This document shows positions 1 through 6,137 of a stretch of DNA of 6,190 nt, piece by piece. The position numbers and the translations under genes are program-made. How positions within the stretch are numbered: position 1 is the stretch's first letter; every line of letters begins with the position of its first letter. The notes beneath the pieces are model-generated. The model did no database searches. It worked only from the letters and a program-made list of their open reading frames with translations, and was not told the DNA's origin. The stretch comes from Pseudomonadota bacterium (GTDB taxonomy: Bacteria; Pseudomonadota; Alphaproteobacteria; Caulobacterales; Caulobacteraceae). The stretch spans positions 1 to 6,190 of the forward strand of contig JAEZHG010000276.1 in assembly GCA_023436945.1 (NCBI GenBank), given 5' to 3'.

Positions 1-316
1 GGACTTTTTTCGGCAGCGAGAAGCCGTGGTCGCGAACGACCGGACCGAAAGCGCGCGAACCACCAACGAACTGCGGTGCACGGCGCGAACCGTGACGAGC
101 GCCGCCGGTGCCCTTTTGCTTGTACATCTTCTTACCCGTACGAGAGTTCTCGTTGCGGGTTTGAACCTTGTGCGTGCCAGCGCGACGCTTGGCCAGCTGC
201 CAGTTCACGGTACGGGCCAGCAGGTCGCCGCGGATGTCGGTCAGGCCGAAGACGGCATCCGACAGTTCCACGTCGCCAGCAGCCTTGCCGTCGAGTTTGA
301 TGACAGAGAGTTTCAT
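1..316 (-). CDS. rplD: 50S ribosomal protein L4, N-terminal part (runs off the left edge)
   Basis: L4 is an early-assembly protein of the large subunit that binds 23S rRNA and lines the exit tunnel through a long extended loop. The first 105 residues are visible. They start [14 protein letters not shown] and include the conserved loop segments [38 protein letters not shown] and GGARAFGP, and stop at about LPKKV. The C-terminal half lies outside the window. The ATG overlaps the rplC stop by one base (TAATG), which fixes the start and indicates translational coupling within the S10 operon. In E. coli L4 represses its own operon through the S10 leader; whether that happens here cannot be seen. 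Identity is secure and only completeness is unknown. Confidence 0.97.
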   Translation of the reverse strand, partial: MKLSVIKLDGKAAGDVELSDAVFGLTDIRGDLLARTVNWQLAKRRAGTHKVQTRNENSRTGKKMYKQKGTGGARHGSRRAPQFVGGSRAFGPVVRDHGFSLPKKV

Positions 317-1047
317 TACGCTTCACCGCCTTCGTTGGCTTCCACAGCCGGAACTGCAGCAGCTTCGGTAGCAGCCGACTTGATAGCACCCGGGAACGGG
401 GCTTCTGCCGGACGAGCCTTCTTCACAGCGTCAGTGACCTTGAGGTAGGTGCCGTCGTGGCCCGGGACAGCGCCCTTGACCAGGATCAGACCACGCTCAG
501 CGTCAACGCGAACAACGGTGAGGTTCTGTTGGGTGACAGTTTCCTGACCCAGGTGACCAGCCATCTTCTTACCCGGGAACGTACGGCCCGGATCTTGGCG
601 GTTACCAGTCGAACCGTGCGAACGGTGCGAAACCGACACACCGTGAGTGGCACGCAGACCGCCGAAGTTCCAACGCTTCATCGCACCGGCAAAACCTTTA
701 CCGATGGTGAGGCCTTGGACATCGATCTTCTGACCTGCAACAAAGTGATCTGCCGACAGTTCGGCGCCCACTTCAAGCAGAGCATCCTCGTTCACGCGGA
801 ACTCGGTCACGTATGCCTTAGGTTCAACTTGTGCCTTCGCGAAAGCTTCGCGTTGCGGCTTGGCCGTATTTTTGGCCTTCTTGGTGCCAGCGCCCAGTTG
901 GAGCGCGACGTAACCGTCACGTTCCTTGGTACGTTGGCCGACGACTTGGCAGCCGTCGAGCTGGAGTACAGTGACCGGTACGTGTGCGCCGTCATCGGCG
1001 AACACGCGGGTCATACCCAGCTTCTTGGCGATCACGCCCGTGCGCAT
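316..1047 (-). CDS. rplC: 50S ribosomal protein L3
   Basis: L3 is one of the first proteins to bind 23S rRNA, and its central extension reaches towards the peptidyl-transferase centre. The 243-residue product begins [16 protein letters not shown]. It carries the L3 signatures [19 protein letters not shown] (about 112-130), [15 protein letters not shown] (about 140-154) and [11 protein letters not shown] (about 157-167). Gln151 in RQDPG lies where E. coli L3 has Gln150, the residue methylated by PrmB, so the same modification is plausible (inference from alignment by eye). The C-terminus is an Ala/Glu-rich tail of about 30 residues beyond the core, as is common in alphaproteobacteria. A GAGGCGGG stretch just upstream of the ATG can serve as ribosome-binding site. 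The gene starts 23 nt after the rpsJ stop and shares one base with rplD, so it is the second gene of the S10 operon. Confidence 0.98.
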   Translation of the reverse strand: MRTGVIAKKLGMTRVFADDGAHVPVTVLQLDGCQVVGQRTKERDGYVALQLGAGTKKAKNTAKPQREAFAKAQVEPKAYVTEFRVNEDALLEVGAELSADHFVAGQKIDVQGLTIGKGFAGAMKRWNFGGLRATHGVSVSHRSHGSTGNRQDPGRTFPGKKMAGHLGQETVTQQNLTVVRVDAERGLILVKGAVPGHDGTYLKVTDAVKKARPAEAPFPGAIKSAATEAAAVPAVEANEGGEA

Positions 1048-1070
1048 CGGATCCCGCCTCTTCTTTCTTT

Positions 1071-1376
<306 letters not shown>

Positions 1377-1602
1377 ATCGGTTGTTATTCCCATGCGGCC
1401 GGAGCCGCGTCCCTGTGAACCATTTCAAAGACCGAAGCCTCGGGGCAGAAACCCCAGGGAACGCAAATCCGCAAAAACGAACGGCCCACGCAGTAACCTG
1501 CCTGAGCCAGAAAATCCCAAAGAAGCTCTAAAAAGAACAGTACCTTAGGTCGTCCCTGCGGACCGCGTTTGCACCCGAAAGTGCACAGCCGGTCCAACAA
1601 GA
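1377..1602 (-). promoter_or_regulatory. Predicted untranslated leader of the S10 operon
   Basis: If transcription begins near 1602, the mRNA has about 225 nt before the S10 start. No convincing small gene is present. Visible minus-strand hairpins are TGCAC-TTTCGG-GTGCA just after the start, CCTGGGG-TTTCTG-CCCCGAGG (1438-1458, one bulged G) and GCGGC-TCCG-GCCGC (1395-1408) close to the start codon. E. coli has an S10 leader of similar size where L4 acts, but I cannot recognise that structure here, so any autogenous control is inference. Confidence 0.45.
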
Positions 1603-1608
1603 GTGGGC

Positions 1609-1637
1609 CTTATGCCTGTTGATTCACTTCGCGTCAA
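1609..1637 (-). promoter_or_regulatory. Predicted sigma-70 promoter of the S10 operon with a GAnTC site in the spacer
   Basis: On the minus strand TTGACG (1637-1632) is followed by exactly 17 nt and then CATAAG (1614-1609). This is a good -35 and a fair -10 with ideal spacing, and it points at rpsJ. The bases after the -10 (GCCCAC) are GC-rich, like the discriminators of stringently controlled ribosomal promoters. The spacer holds GATTC (1621-1625), a GAnTC target of the alphaproteobacterial methylase CcrM, at about -19 to -23. The start near 1602 is an estimate. Confidence 0.6.
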
Positions 1638-1709
1638 GCGCTGAATTGCCCGCCACCATTGGGTTTGAGGCCTATAGACCATTGGCGAACATCGTGAGGC
1701 AAAGAGGTC

Positions 1710-1732
1710 AAAAAAGGGGCAAGACAAGCCCC
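1710..1732 (-). terminator. Terminator-like hairpin on the minus strand, upstream of the S10 promoter
   Basis: On the minus strand GGGGC, a 7-nt loop (TTGTCTT) and GCCCC are followed directly by six T residues, the form of an intrinsic terminator. The stem is only 5 bp. No minus-strand gene lies between it and the plus-strand barrel gene at 2088. It would therefore stop antisense read-through, end an unrecognised small RNA, or be a relic. Confidence 0.45.
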
Positions 1733-2087
1733 CACCCCACCCTTTTCCACAACCTCTGGCAGCCCTCGCAGAGGCCGCCTGACGGCTTCTTAATTGCGGA
1801 TCAGGTTCAAAACTGCTCCAGCAGACTTGCCGCTGTGCGTCCCGTTAACGGCCGATTAAGACCTAAGGCCGTTGAGGCTTTATCATGGCGCTATGCAATA
1901 GAATGTCGCATTTCAGCGTTTGATAACCAAATCTTCGCCTGAATGAGTGATTTTTGAGCAACAACAACCTTGGCAGCAGCGTTTAATGACATATTCGTTA
2001 CAGCGAGACCGCAAGCTACGCCTTATCTGAGCGCTCCCACGCCGTGACCCCCTCTAGGCGTGAAGAAGTCTCTAAAGGACAACAGTT
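1733..2087. other. Intergenic region upstream of the barrel gene; no gene recognised
   Basis: I see no convincing coding region here. Short frames lack ribosome-binding sites and recognisable products. The stretch holds a CtrA-type box (1845-1859) and the dyad AACGGCC-N13-GGCCGTT (1847-1873), which overlaps that box. It also has CTGC-TCCA-GCAG (1813-1824), the palindrome GAGCGCTC (2029-2036) and the dyad CACGCC-N13-GGCGTG (2038-2062). The last two would fall in the 5' leader of the barrel-protein mRNA. A Shine-Dalgarno AAAGGA (2074-2079) sits 8 nt before the ATG at 2088. Confidence 0.5.
1845..1886 (+). promoter_or_regulatory. CtrA-type binding site with possible plus-strand promoter
   Basis: Positions 1845-1859 read TTAACGGCCGATTAA, a perfect TTAA-N7-TTAA, the consensus for the cell-cycle regulator CtrA in Caulobacterales. 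Downstream on the plus strand, TATCAT (1881-1886) matches five of six -10 bases. The CtrA box would overlap the -35 region, as at many CtrA-activated promoters. Transcription would start near 1893, giving a leader of roughly 195 nt before the barrel gene at 2088. The box is seen directly; the promoter assignment is inference. The site is palindromic, so action towards the minus strand is also possible. Confidence 0.4.
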
Positions 2088-2813
2088 ATGAAGACCGTGT
2101 TTTTCGCCTCGGCCGCAGCTGCCGCTCTGATCGCCGCTCCGGCTTTCGCACAAGACACCGCCGGTTCGGTTGGCGTTTCCTACCAGTACAACGAAGCCGA
2201 CATGGGCTCGGTTAAGGGCATCGACGCCGAAACCTTCGCCATCGACGGCGTTGTCGCTACCCCGATCTTCGGTGACTGGACCGTCACCGCTGCTGCTAAC
2301 GTTGCGAACACCGAAGGCGACTTCGCCAAGAGCGAAACCACCCTGTCGGGTTCGGTTGCCCTGACCAAGATGGTCGGCACCTACCGTCTGGGCGGCTTCT
2401 ACGCTGCTGACGAGTTCGACGGCCGCACCGTCACCACCTTCGGTGCTGTCACCCAGAAGTATTTCGACCAAGCCACCGTCACCGGCGTCGTTTCGTACAG
2501 CAACGTCGACATGCAAGATACCTGGGCAGTCAAGGCTGATGCAGCCTACTACGCTACCCCGGCTCTGCGTCTGAACGCTGGCCTCGGCTACAGCAACGTC
2601 GACAACAAGTACATCGACCTCGAATACGTCTCGGCCACCATCGGTGCCGAGTACCAAATCGCAGCTTCGCCGTACTCGGTGTTCGGTTCGTACACCTACA
2701 CCGACTCTGACGACCTGGCTCTGGAAGACAACGGCATCAAGATCGGTGTCCGCTACAACTTCGGCGGCAACCTGCAAGCCCGCGACCGCGCTGGCGCTGG
2801 TCTGGGCCTGTAA
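2088..2813 (+). CDS. Small outer-membrane beta-barrel (porin-like) protein, secreted
   Basis: The 241-residue product has a clear Sec signal peptide (about 1-21, positively charged start, Ala-rich core, cleavage after AFA before QDT). The mature part of about 220 residues is rich in alternating hydrophobic and polar segments with many Tyr, Gly, Asn and Asp residues and has no Cys. Examples are SVGVSYQYNE, YRLGGFYAADEF, LRLNAGLGYSNVDN and SVFGSYTYTD. It ends with a strand-like segment IKIGVRYNF, typical of outer-membrane barrels, followed by a basic tail NLQARDRAGAGLGL. Size suggests an 8- to 10-strand barrel (inference). Pore, adhesin or structural role cannot be told apart. AAAGGA lies 8 nt before the ATG. 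The gene stands alone on the plus strand, with a strong terminator 44 nt after the stop, and converges on the DUF2807-like gene. A CtrA-type box lies about 230 nt upstream. I do not recognise a specific named porin. Confidence 0.85.
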   Translation: MKTVFFASAAAAALIAAPAFAQDTAGSVGVSYQYNEADMGSVKGIDAETFAIDGVVATPIFGDWTVTAAANVANTEGDFAKSETTLSGSVALTKMVGTYRLGGFYAADEFDGRTVTTFGAVTQKYFDQATVTGVVSYSNVDMQDTWAVKADAAYYATPALRLNAGLGYSNVDNKYIDLEYVSATIGAEYQIAASPYSVFGSYTYTDSDDLALEDNGIKIGVRYNFGGNLQARDRAGAGLGL

Positions 2814-2856
2814 TCTAGGCCAACCGCTTCGGATGAAGCGTCCCTGAACAAGAGAG

Positions 2857-2889
2857 AAGCCCCGCCGGATCACTCCAGCGGGGCTTTTT
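2857..2889 (+). terminator. Intrinsic terminator of the barrel gene
   Basis: AGCCCCGC (2858-2865) pairs with GCGGGGCT (2878-2885). The loop can pair further as GGA-TCAC-TCC after a C/A mismatch, and the stem is followed by TTTTT. Flanking AA/TT can lengthen it. It faces the plus-strand gene. On the opposite strand the 3' flank is only CTTCTCTCTT, so it may act weakly for the convergent gene too. Confidence 0.85.
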
Positions 2890-2908
2890 CTTGGACTAGC
2901 GCTCGGGG

Positions 2909-3790
2909 CTATTGGTTGTGGATGCGGATGGCACCGACCCCGACGATGCGGCGGTTGACGTTACCGGTCACCCGATCAACCTCGATATTGCCCGCCCCCA
3001 TGATCGAGGCATCAAGATCGCGCACCGTGCCAGCAAATCGGATCGTGCCACTGCCGGCCACGCGCGCTTTCAGCGAACCGATACGGCCTTCGTTGATGTC
3101 CACATTGCCGGATCCACCAACCCTCACATCCACATCACCACGCACTTCGCCGACCACGACGTTGCCAGAGCCGCCGATATTGATGTTCAGGTCCTCAATC
3201 CGAGTGGCCCGTACCGTACCCGAGCCGCCAATATTCAGTTGCATGTTGCGGGTCGTGCCCGTCCAAACATTGCCCGAGCCGCCGATAGACACCGTCACCG
3301 TGTCGCGGACGTTGCCGATAACCCAGCCACCACAGCCGCCCGTATAGATGTCGACATTGTCCGCGCCGCGCGCCACCGAGCCATATACAGCGCCATTGGT
3401 GTTTATCGAGGCGTTACGCGGTCCTTTGATGATGATCAGCGGCACATCATTGACATCCACCGTCCCTACACCGCGCACCGTGACCCTAGCGTTGGCTCCG
3501 GGAGACGAAGGAGCTTCGGTACCTGCGCGATTGCTGTTGCAGCTACCGATGCGGTTGCGACCGCTCAGCTGCCCGTCAATCTTCACATTGCGACCGTTAC
3601 GGCTGACACGCAGTGGAGGCAGATTGGTGCGGCCTTCCTCGACGACGCTCACCTCGATGTCCGAACGGTTCTCCACGCGATAGATCACGCGAGCGACCGC
3701 ATTATCGATCTCGACGCTTTGGGCGTAGGCTTCGCCCGAGAAACCCGCCACCGCCAGAGCCAGAGCTACGCCTGAAATCTTGACCACCAT
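2909..3790 (-). CDS. Secreted GGSGN-repeat protein, DUF2807 / head-GIN-like beta-helix
   Basis: With the start at 3790 the product is 293 residues. It begins MVVKISGVALALAVAGF with a signal peptide cleaved after about residue 23 (AYA before QSVE). The N-terminal third resembles the start of DUF2807 domains (short strands ending in VRGVGTVDVNDVP at about 105-117). The C-terminal half has seven related turns at about residues 170, 188, 206, 225, 245, 265 and 284, with cores GGSGN, GGSGT, GGSGN, GGSGN, AGSGT, GAGN and GVGA. The period is 18-20 residues, as expected for a right-handed beta-helix. Two Cys (about 84 and 153) could form a disulfide in the periplasm. A longer frame exists to 3850, but AGGAG lies 7 nt before the 3790 ATG and only this start puts the signal peptide at the N-terminus. 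The role in the envelope is unknown. The DUF2807 label is from pattern recognition, not a search. Confidence 0.8.
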   Translation of the reverse strand: MVVKISGVALALAVAGFSGEAYAQSVEIDNAVARVIYRVENRSDIEVSVVEEGRTNLPPLRVSRNGRNVKIDGQLSGRNRIGSCNSNRAGTEAPSSPGANARVTVRGVGTVDVNDVPLIIIKGPRNASINTNGAVYGSVARGADNVDIYTGGCGGWVIGNVRDTVTVSIGGSGNVWTGTTRNMQLNIGGSGTVRATRIEDLNINIGGSGNVVVGEVRGDVDVRVGGSGNVDINEGRIGSLKARVAGSGTIRFAGTVRDLDASIMGAGNIEVDRVTGNVNRRIVGVGAIRIHNQ

Positions 3791-3797
3791 AATCCTG

Positions 3798-3831
3798 CTC
3801 CTGTCGTCACAGCTTATCTGTTGAGGACAGG
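3798..3831 (-). promoter_or_regulatory. Hairpin overlapping the ribosome-binding site of the DUF2807-like gene
   Basis: On the minus strand CCTGTC (3831-3826) can pair with GACAGG (3805-3800). Inside, ACAG (3821-3818) can pair with CTGT (3812-3809) around an ATAAG loop, separated from the outer stem by a 4x3 internal loop. The 3' outer arm contains the first three bases of the AGGAG ribosome-binding site (3802-3798), so the folded form would hide it. The pairing is seen in the sequence; regulation is inference. Confidence 0.35.
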
Positions 3832-3864
3832 TTGATGCGATACGGGCCACAAGTCAGTTTAAAA

Positions 3865-3977
3865 GGGCGTAATGACCTATTTGTAAGGTTCAACCCGCCT
3901 AGATCGCGCGCGCACCGCTGCTGGCGTCGGCCTCGAAGGTCCGCTCTATATGGGCGATCTTACTGGTCATTACGCCC
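3865..3977 (-). repeat. 13-bp perfect inverted repeat straddling the 3' end of the cupin gene
   Basis: GGGCGTAATGACC (3865-3877) and GGTCATTACGCCC (3965-3977) are exact reverse complements, 87 nt apart. One arm is inside the coding region (Gly-Val-Met-Thr) and the other is beyond the stop. A second pair, AGATCGC (3901-3907) and GCGATCT (3954-3960), is nested inside. On the minus-strand transcript the distal arm is followed by TTTT, so this may be a long-loop transcription end signal. No ordinary terminator is visible after the gene. Confidence 0.5.
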
Positions 3978-4804
3978 GTGCGACGCAGCACCAGAGACAG
4001 CCCCCAGCGAAGCGCCAAGGCTGTCCTGCCCATGGTGTCCGTAAAGCGCGGCTTCATGCCCTTTTTACGCAAGACCGCATGGGTAAACAGCGCGCCATTG
4101 CGCCAGCGCGACTCCCAGGTCTGATAGTCCATCGACAGCGAGACACAGAAAGCATCAAGGTTCTCAACGCGGTGCGGCGCATAGAGCGGCCACGCCAGTG
4201 CCTCACCCGGCATCAGGTCATAGACAGTCGCGTCCCGCTCGAAGTCCAGACTGTAAGGCAGTTCCTCGGTCGTCTGTTTGGCGACGATCTGCTCCATAGC
4301 CTCTTCCGGCAGATGCGCCTCGTCGCCCGGATAGACAAAGACCCGCTTGGTGCCGCGCATATGGAACAGGATTACACCCGCAGCATCGAAATGATAAGGC
4401 ACACGGGTCTTGGGTGACGAAATGATAAGCTGGCCGGAACGCTTGACCGCGTGCAGTCCCCTGTAAACTTCGGCCACATCCTCGAAATTGTCCGAGGCCG
4501 CGTCCCAAAGCTCCGGCCATCCCTGCTCGACCTTGCGCAGATTGACCCATAGCTCGCCATTGCGAATGGCCGAGATAAGCTCATCTCCCGACAGCTTGCC
4601 ACGAACACCCGTCTTAAGGACGTGCTGGCCCTGATCATCGAAGCTGTACTGGTTGATGTCCATCAGTTCTGCCGGATAGCGTTCCAGTACGCGCGCAAGC
4701 GCCTCATCCGAGGTGAACTCGGGCGCATTCAGCCCGTGACTGTGAACAGCCGCAACCTTTACCGGCCCCGGGTAACGACTACCGCTAGACAGGGTACTGT
4801 GCAT
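3899..4804 (-). CDS. JmjC-type cupin, probable Fe(II)/2-oxoglutarate-dependent oxygenase
   Basis: The 301-residue soluble protein has the cupin_8/JmjC layout. The segment at about 137-159 has YHFDAAGVILFHMRGTKRVF, where His138 and Asp140 form the HxD part of the iron site and Lys153 is placed like the 2-oxoglutarate-binding lysine of this family. His211 in APHRVEN supplies the third iron ligand. The preceding MPGEALAWPLY resembles the usual strand before that histidine. These residues being intact argues for a working hydroxylase or demethylase-like enzyme; the substrate is unknown. Members of this fold include ribosomal oxygenases, but I see nothing specific linking this one to them. No signal peptide is present, so it should act in the cytoplasm. 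The ATG lies 2 nt after the stop of the acyltransferase gene, with GGAGAG as ribosome-binding site, so the two genes are almost certainly co-translated and may act on the same product. Confidence 0.8.
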   Translation of the reverse strand: MHSTLSSGSRYPGPVKVAAVHSHGLNAPEFTSDEALARVLERYPAELMDINQYSFDDQGQHVLKTGVRGKLSGDELISAIRNGELWVNLRKVEQGWPELWDAASDNFEDVAEVYRGLHAVKRSGQLIISSPKTRVPYHFDAAGVILFHMRGTKRVFVYPGDEAHLPEEAMEQIVAKQTTEELPYSLDFERDATVYDLMPGEALAWPLYAPHRVENLDAFCVSLSMDYQTWESRWRNGALFTHAVLRKKGMKPRFTDTMGRTALALRWGLSLVLRRTGVMTSKIAHIERTFEADASSGARAI

Positions 4805-4806
4805 TT

Positions 4807-5937
4807 TCAGGACTCTCCGGCAAATATCTGTCCGCTGGCACGGCGCGCAGCAAGAATTACGCCTCTCACTCTTCCGCTATGCGACACTTCGCTGGCCTCG
4901 ATCATCGACCAGCGTCTGTAGATGCTGAGCTTCAACCGCTCGCCTCTGTCCGATCCGGCCAGAGCAAGCAGACGCCCGCCAATGCGACGTCCCAGGTTCC
5001 CAAGGCCGCCTGAAACCACGAAGGCCTCACGCACGGGCTGATAGCTGTTCACGAAATACTTTTTGTAGCCGCCATCCCCAAACCCGTAGTCGAAGACACT
5101 ATAGCCTTGGGGTTCCAGTGCCTTCATGGTCTCCATGCTCAGCAGGATCCCCGGCGAGAACCGCGCGCCCGCTTCCAGATAGACCGGAAACCAGAAGTGG
5201 TAATGCCCGTCGGCATGCAAACTATATTCGATGGCCAATAGCTCACCGCCCGCGCTCATGGTGGCCATGGATGCGCCAAATCCGCCATCGCCTTGCTGCA
5301 TCAGATCGTGCAGCAGGTCTCTCGTCCAGCGCACACCGAAGATGTCGTGGCGGCCCGTCCGTTTGAACTGCGCACTTTTGAGTGCGATCAAACGGTCAAG
5401 CAAATCGGGCTGTTTCAGTCCGACCTGGACTTCAACCACACCAAACTGCGCCTCCATGCTGCGCCGTGAGCGGGCCTTGTCCTTGAAGTATTTCCCGTAT
5501 TGAGCCAGCCGCTCGGAAAGCCACGCCTCATAGCCCTCATTCAGCCTTACGTGACATGACTGTCCTTCGTGGCCGCTACTGCCCTTACCGACCCAGCCAT
5601 TCACATTCAGACGAATGGCTTTCAGCGCGGCTGCCACCTCCTCAAGAGTTGGTGCCACTTCAAGCGGGCCGATCACGCCATGATAGTCATTCATCGGCGC
5701 GCCAATCGGATAGACGCCCCCACCCCGCTTCTGGAACGGGAAATAGCCCAGCAACCTGTCTGCACGCATCAGCTTTGCGACAAAGCATTGCGGGGCGTGT
5801 CTGGCGACAGCTTCGGTAAATTCGATCCTGAAGAATGGACTTTGGGTAAGCGGATTGGACTTCTGCCACTCGCGCCACTGCAGGCGCTCGACTGCATCAA
5901 GCGCATCCACAGCAACTACATCAGCAGTAATCCCCAC
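4807..5937 (-). CDS. CelD/BcsL-type (FemAB-like) GNAT acyltransferase
   Basis: The 376-residue product matches the BioF2-like acetyltransferase family (Acetyltransf_6), which contains CelD/BcsL proteins of exopolysaccharide loci and is related to the double-GNAT FemAB fold. The N-terminal half has the family's short landmarks SPFFRIEF (about 33-40) and PMNDYHGVIGP (81-91). A basic helix, KYFKDKARSRRSME (149-162), follows. The C-terminal catalytic-like GNAT half has LLAIEYSLHADGHYHFWF (233-250), SPGILL (261-266) and FDYGFGDGGYKKYF (282-295). The last matches the family's D-x-G-x-G-x-x-x-YK acyl-CoA region. No signal peptide or membrane segment is seen, so it is cytoplasmic. The start is a GTG with GGGGGA upstream; a nearby ATG at 5941 is in another frame that stops at once. 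It heads a two-gene unit with the cupin gene. Substrate unknown: a sugar-nucleotide, glycan intermediate or peptide amine are possibilities. Confidence 0.8.
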   Translation of the reverse strand: MGITADVVAVDALDAVERLQWREWQKSNPLTQSPFFRIEFTEAVARHAPQCFVAKLMRADRLLGYFPFQKRGGGVYPIGAPMNDYHGVIGPLEVAPTLEEVAAALKAIRLNVNGWVGKGSSGHEGQSCHVRLNEGYEAWLSERLAQYGKYFKDKARSRRSMEAQFGVVEVQVGLKQPDLLDRLIALKSAQFKRTGRHDIFGVRWTRDLLHDLMQQGDGGFGASMATMSAGGELLAIEYSLHADGHYHFWFPVYLEAGARFSPGILLSMETMKALEPQGYSVFDYGFGDGGYKKYFVNSYQPVREAFVVSGGLGNLGRRIGGRLLALAGSDRGERLKLSIYRRWSMIEASEVSHSGRVRGVILAARRASGQIFAGES

Positions 5938-6065
5938 GCATTTCCCCCGATCAGCGTCGCTTAGAAATAGCCCTATTCACATAACAACGCTAGCCATAAG
6001 GGTGAATACGCATAGATTTTGCTTACACTTCTTTGCAGATCCCGATTGCGTTTGTTTCAGCCAAA
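5938..6065. other. Upstream region of the acyltransferase-cupin unit, with a symmetric dyad
   Basis: No gene is recognised between the GTG start and the tuf terminator. TATTCAC (5974-5980) and GTGAATA (6002-6008) form a 7-bp inverted repeat. Its centre is the palindrome GCTAGC (5989-5994), with flanks of 8 and 7 nt, which looks like a binding site for a dimeric regulator. The minus-strand promoter is not clear: TTCACC, 16 nt, TTATGT is the nearest candidate, and its -10 is poor. If it is used, the dyad would cover the promoter. Confidence 0.35.
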
Positions 6066-6096
6066 CAAAAAGCCCCGCAGATTGCTCTGCGGGGCT
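6066..6096 (-). terminator. Intrinsic terminator of tuf
   Basis: On the minus strand an 11-bp perfect stem, AGCCCCGCAGA / TCTGCGGGGCT (6096-6071), is closed by a GCAA (GNRA-type) tetraloop and followed by TTTTTGTTT. It lies about 41 nt after the tuf stop. It should end the EF-Tu transcript and insulate the genes that follow from it. Confidence 0.9.
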
Positions 6097-6137
6097 CTTC
6101 ATTAGCTTAACCCGAGGGTCAGCTCGAAGTGTGTAGA

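Noticed and set aside
1385..1600. 71-residue minus-strand frame in the S10 leader
   Set aside because: It overlaps the rpsJ start region, has no good ribosome-binding site and resembles nothing known. The leader is better read as untranslated.
1804..1830. GGTTCAAAAC resembling a tRNA T-arm
   Set aside because: No acceptor, D or anticodon stems can be drawn around it on either strand.
1619..1942. 107-residue plus-strand frame starting at a TTG
   Set aside because: It overlaps the S10 promoter, the terminator-like hairpin and the CtrA box. It lacks a ribosome-binding site and looks like random translation.
2016..2873. Long 285-residue open frame on the minus strand opposite the barrel gene
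   Set aside because: It is the complement of a well-supported gene. It is low in structure and rich in Val/Gly/Asp from mirrored codons, and it runs through the terminator.
2912..3775. 287-residue plus-strand frame opposite the repeat-protein gene
   Set aside because: It is rich in His, Asp, Arg and Ala, as expected from the reverse of GGSGN-type codons. It has no ribosome-binding site or recognisable domain.
3791..3850. N-terminal extension of the repeat protein to 3850
   Set aside because: It would put 20 residues before a signal peptide. AGGAG sits correctly before the 3790 ATG.
3899..4804. Assignment of the cupin as a ribosomal oxygenase because it lies among translation genes
   Set aside because: It is coupled to an acyltransferase and cut off from tuf by a terminator. 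Location alone does not support a ribosomal substrate.
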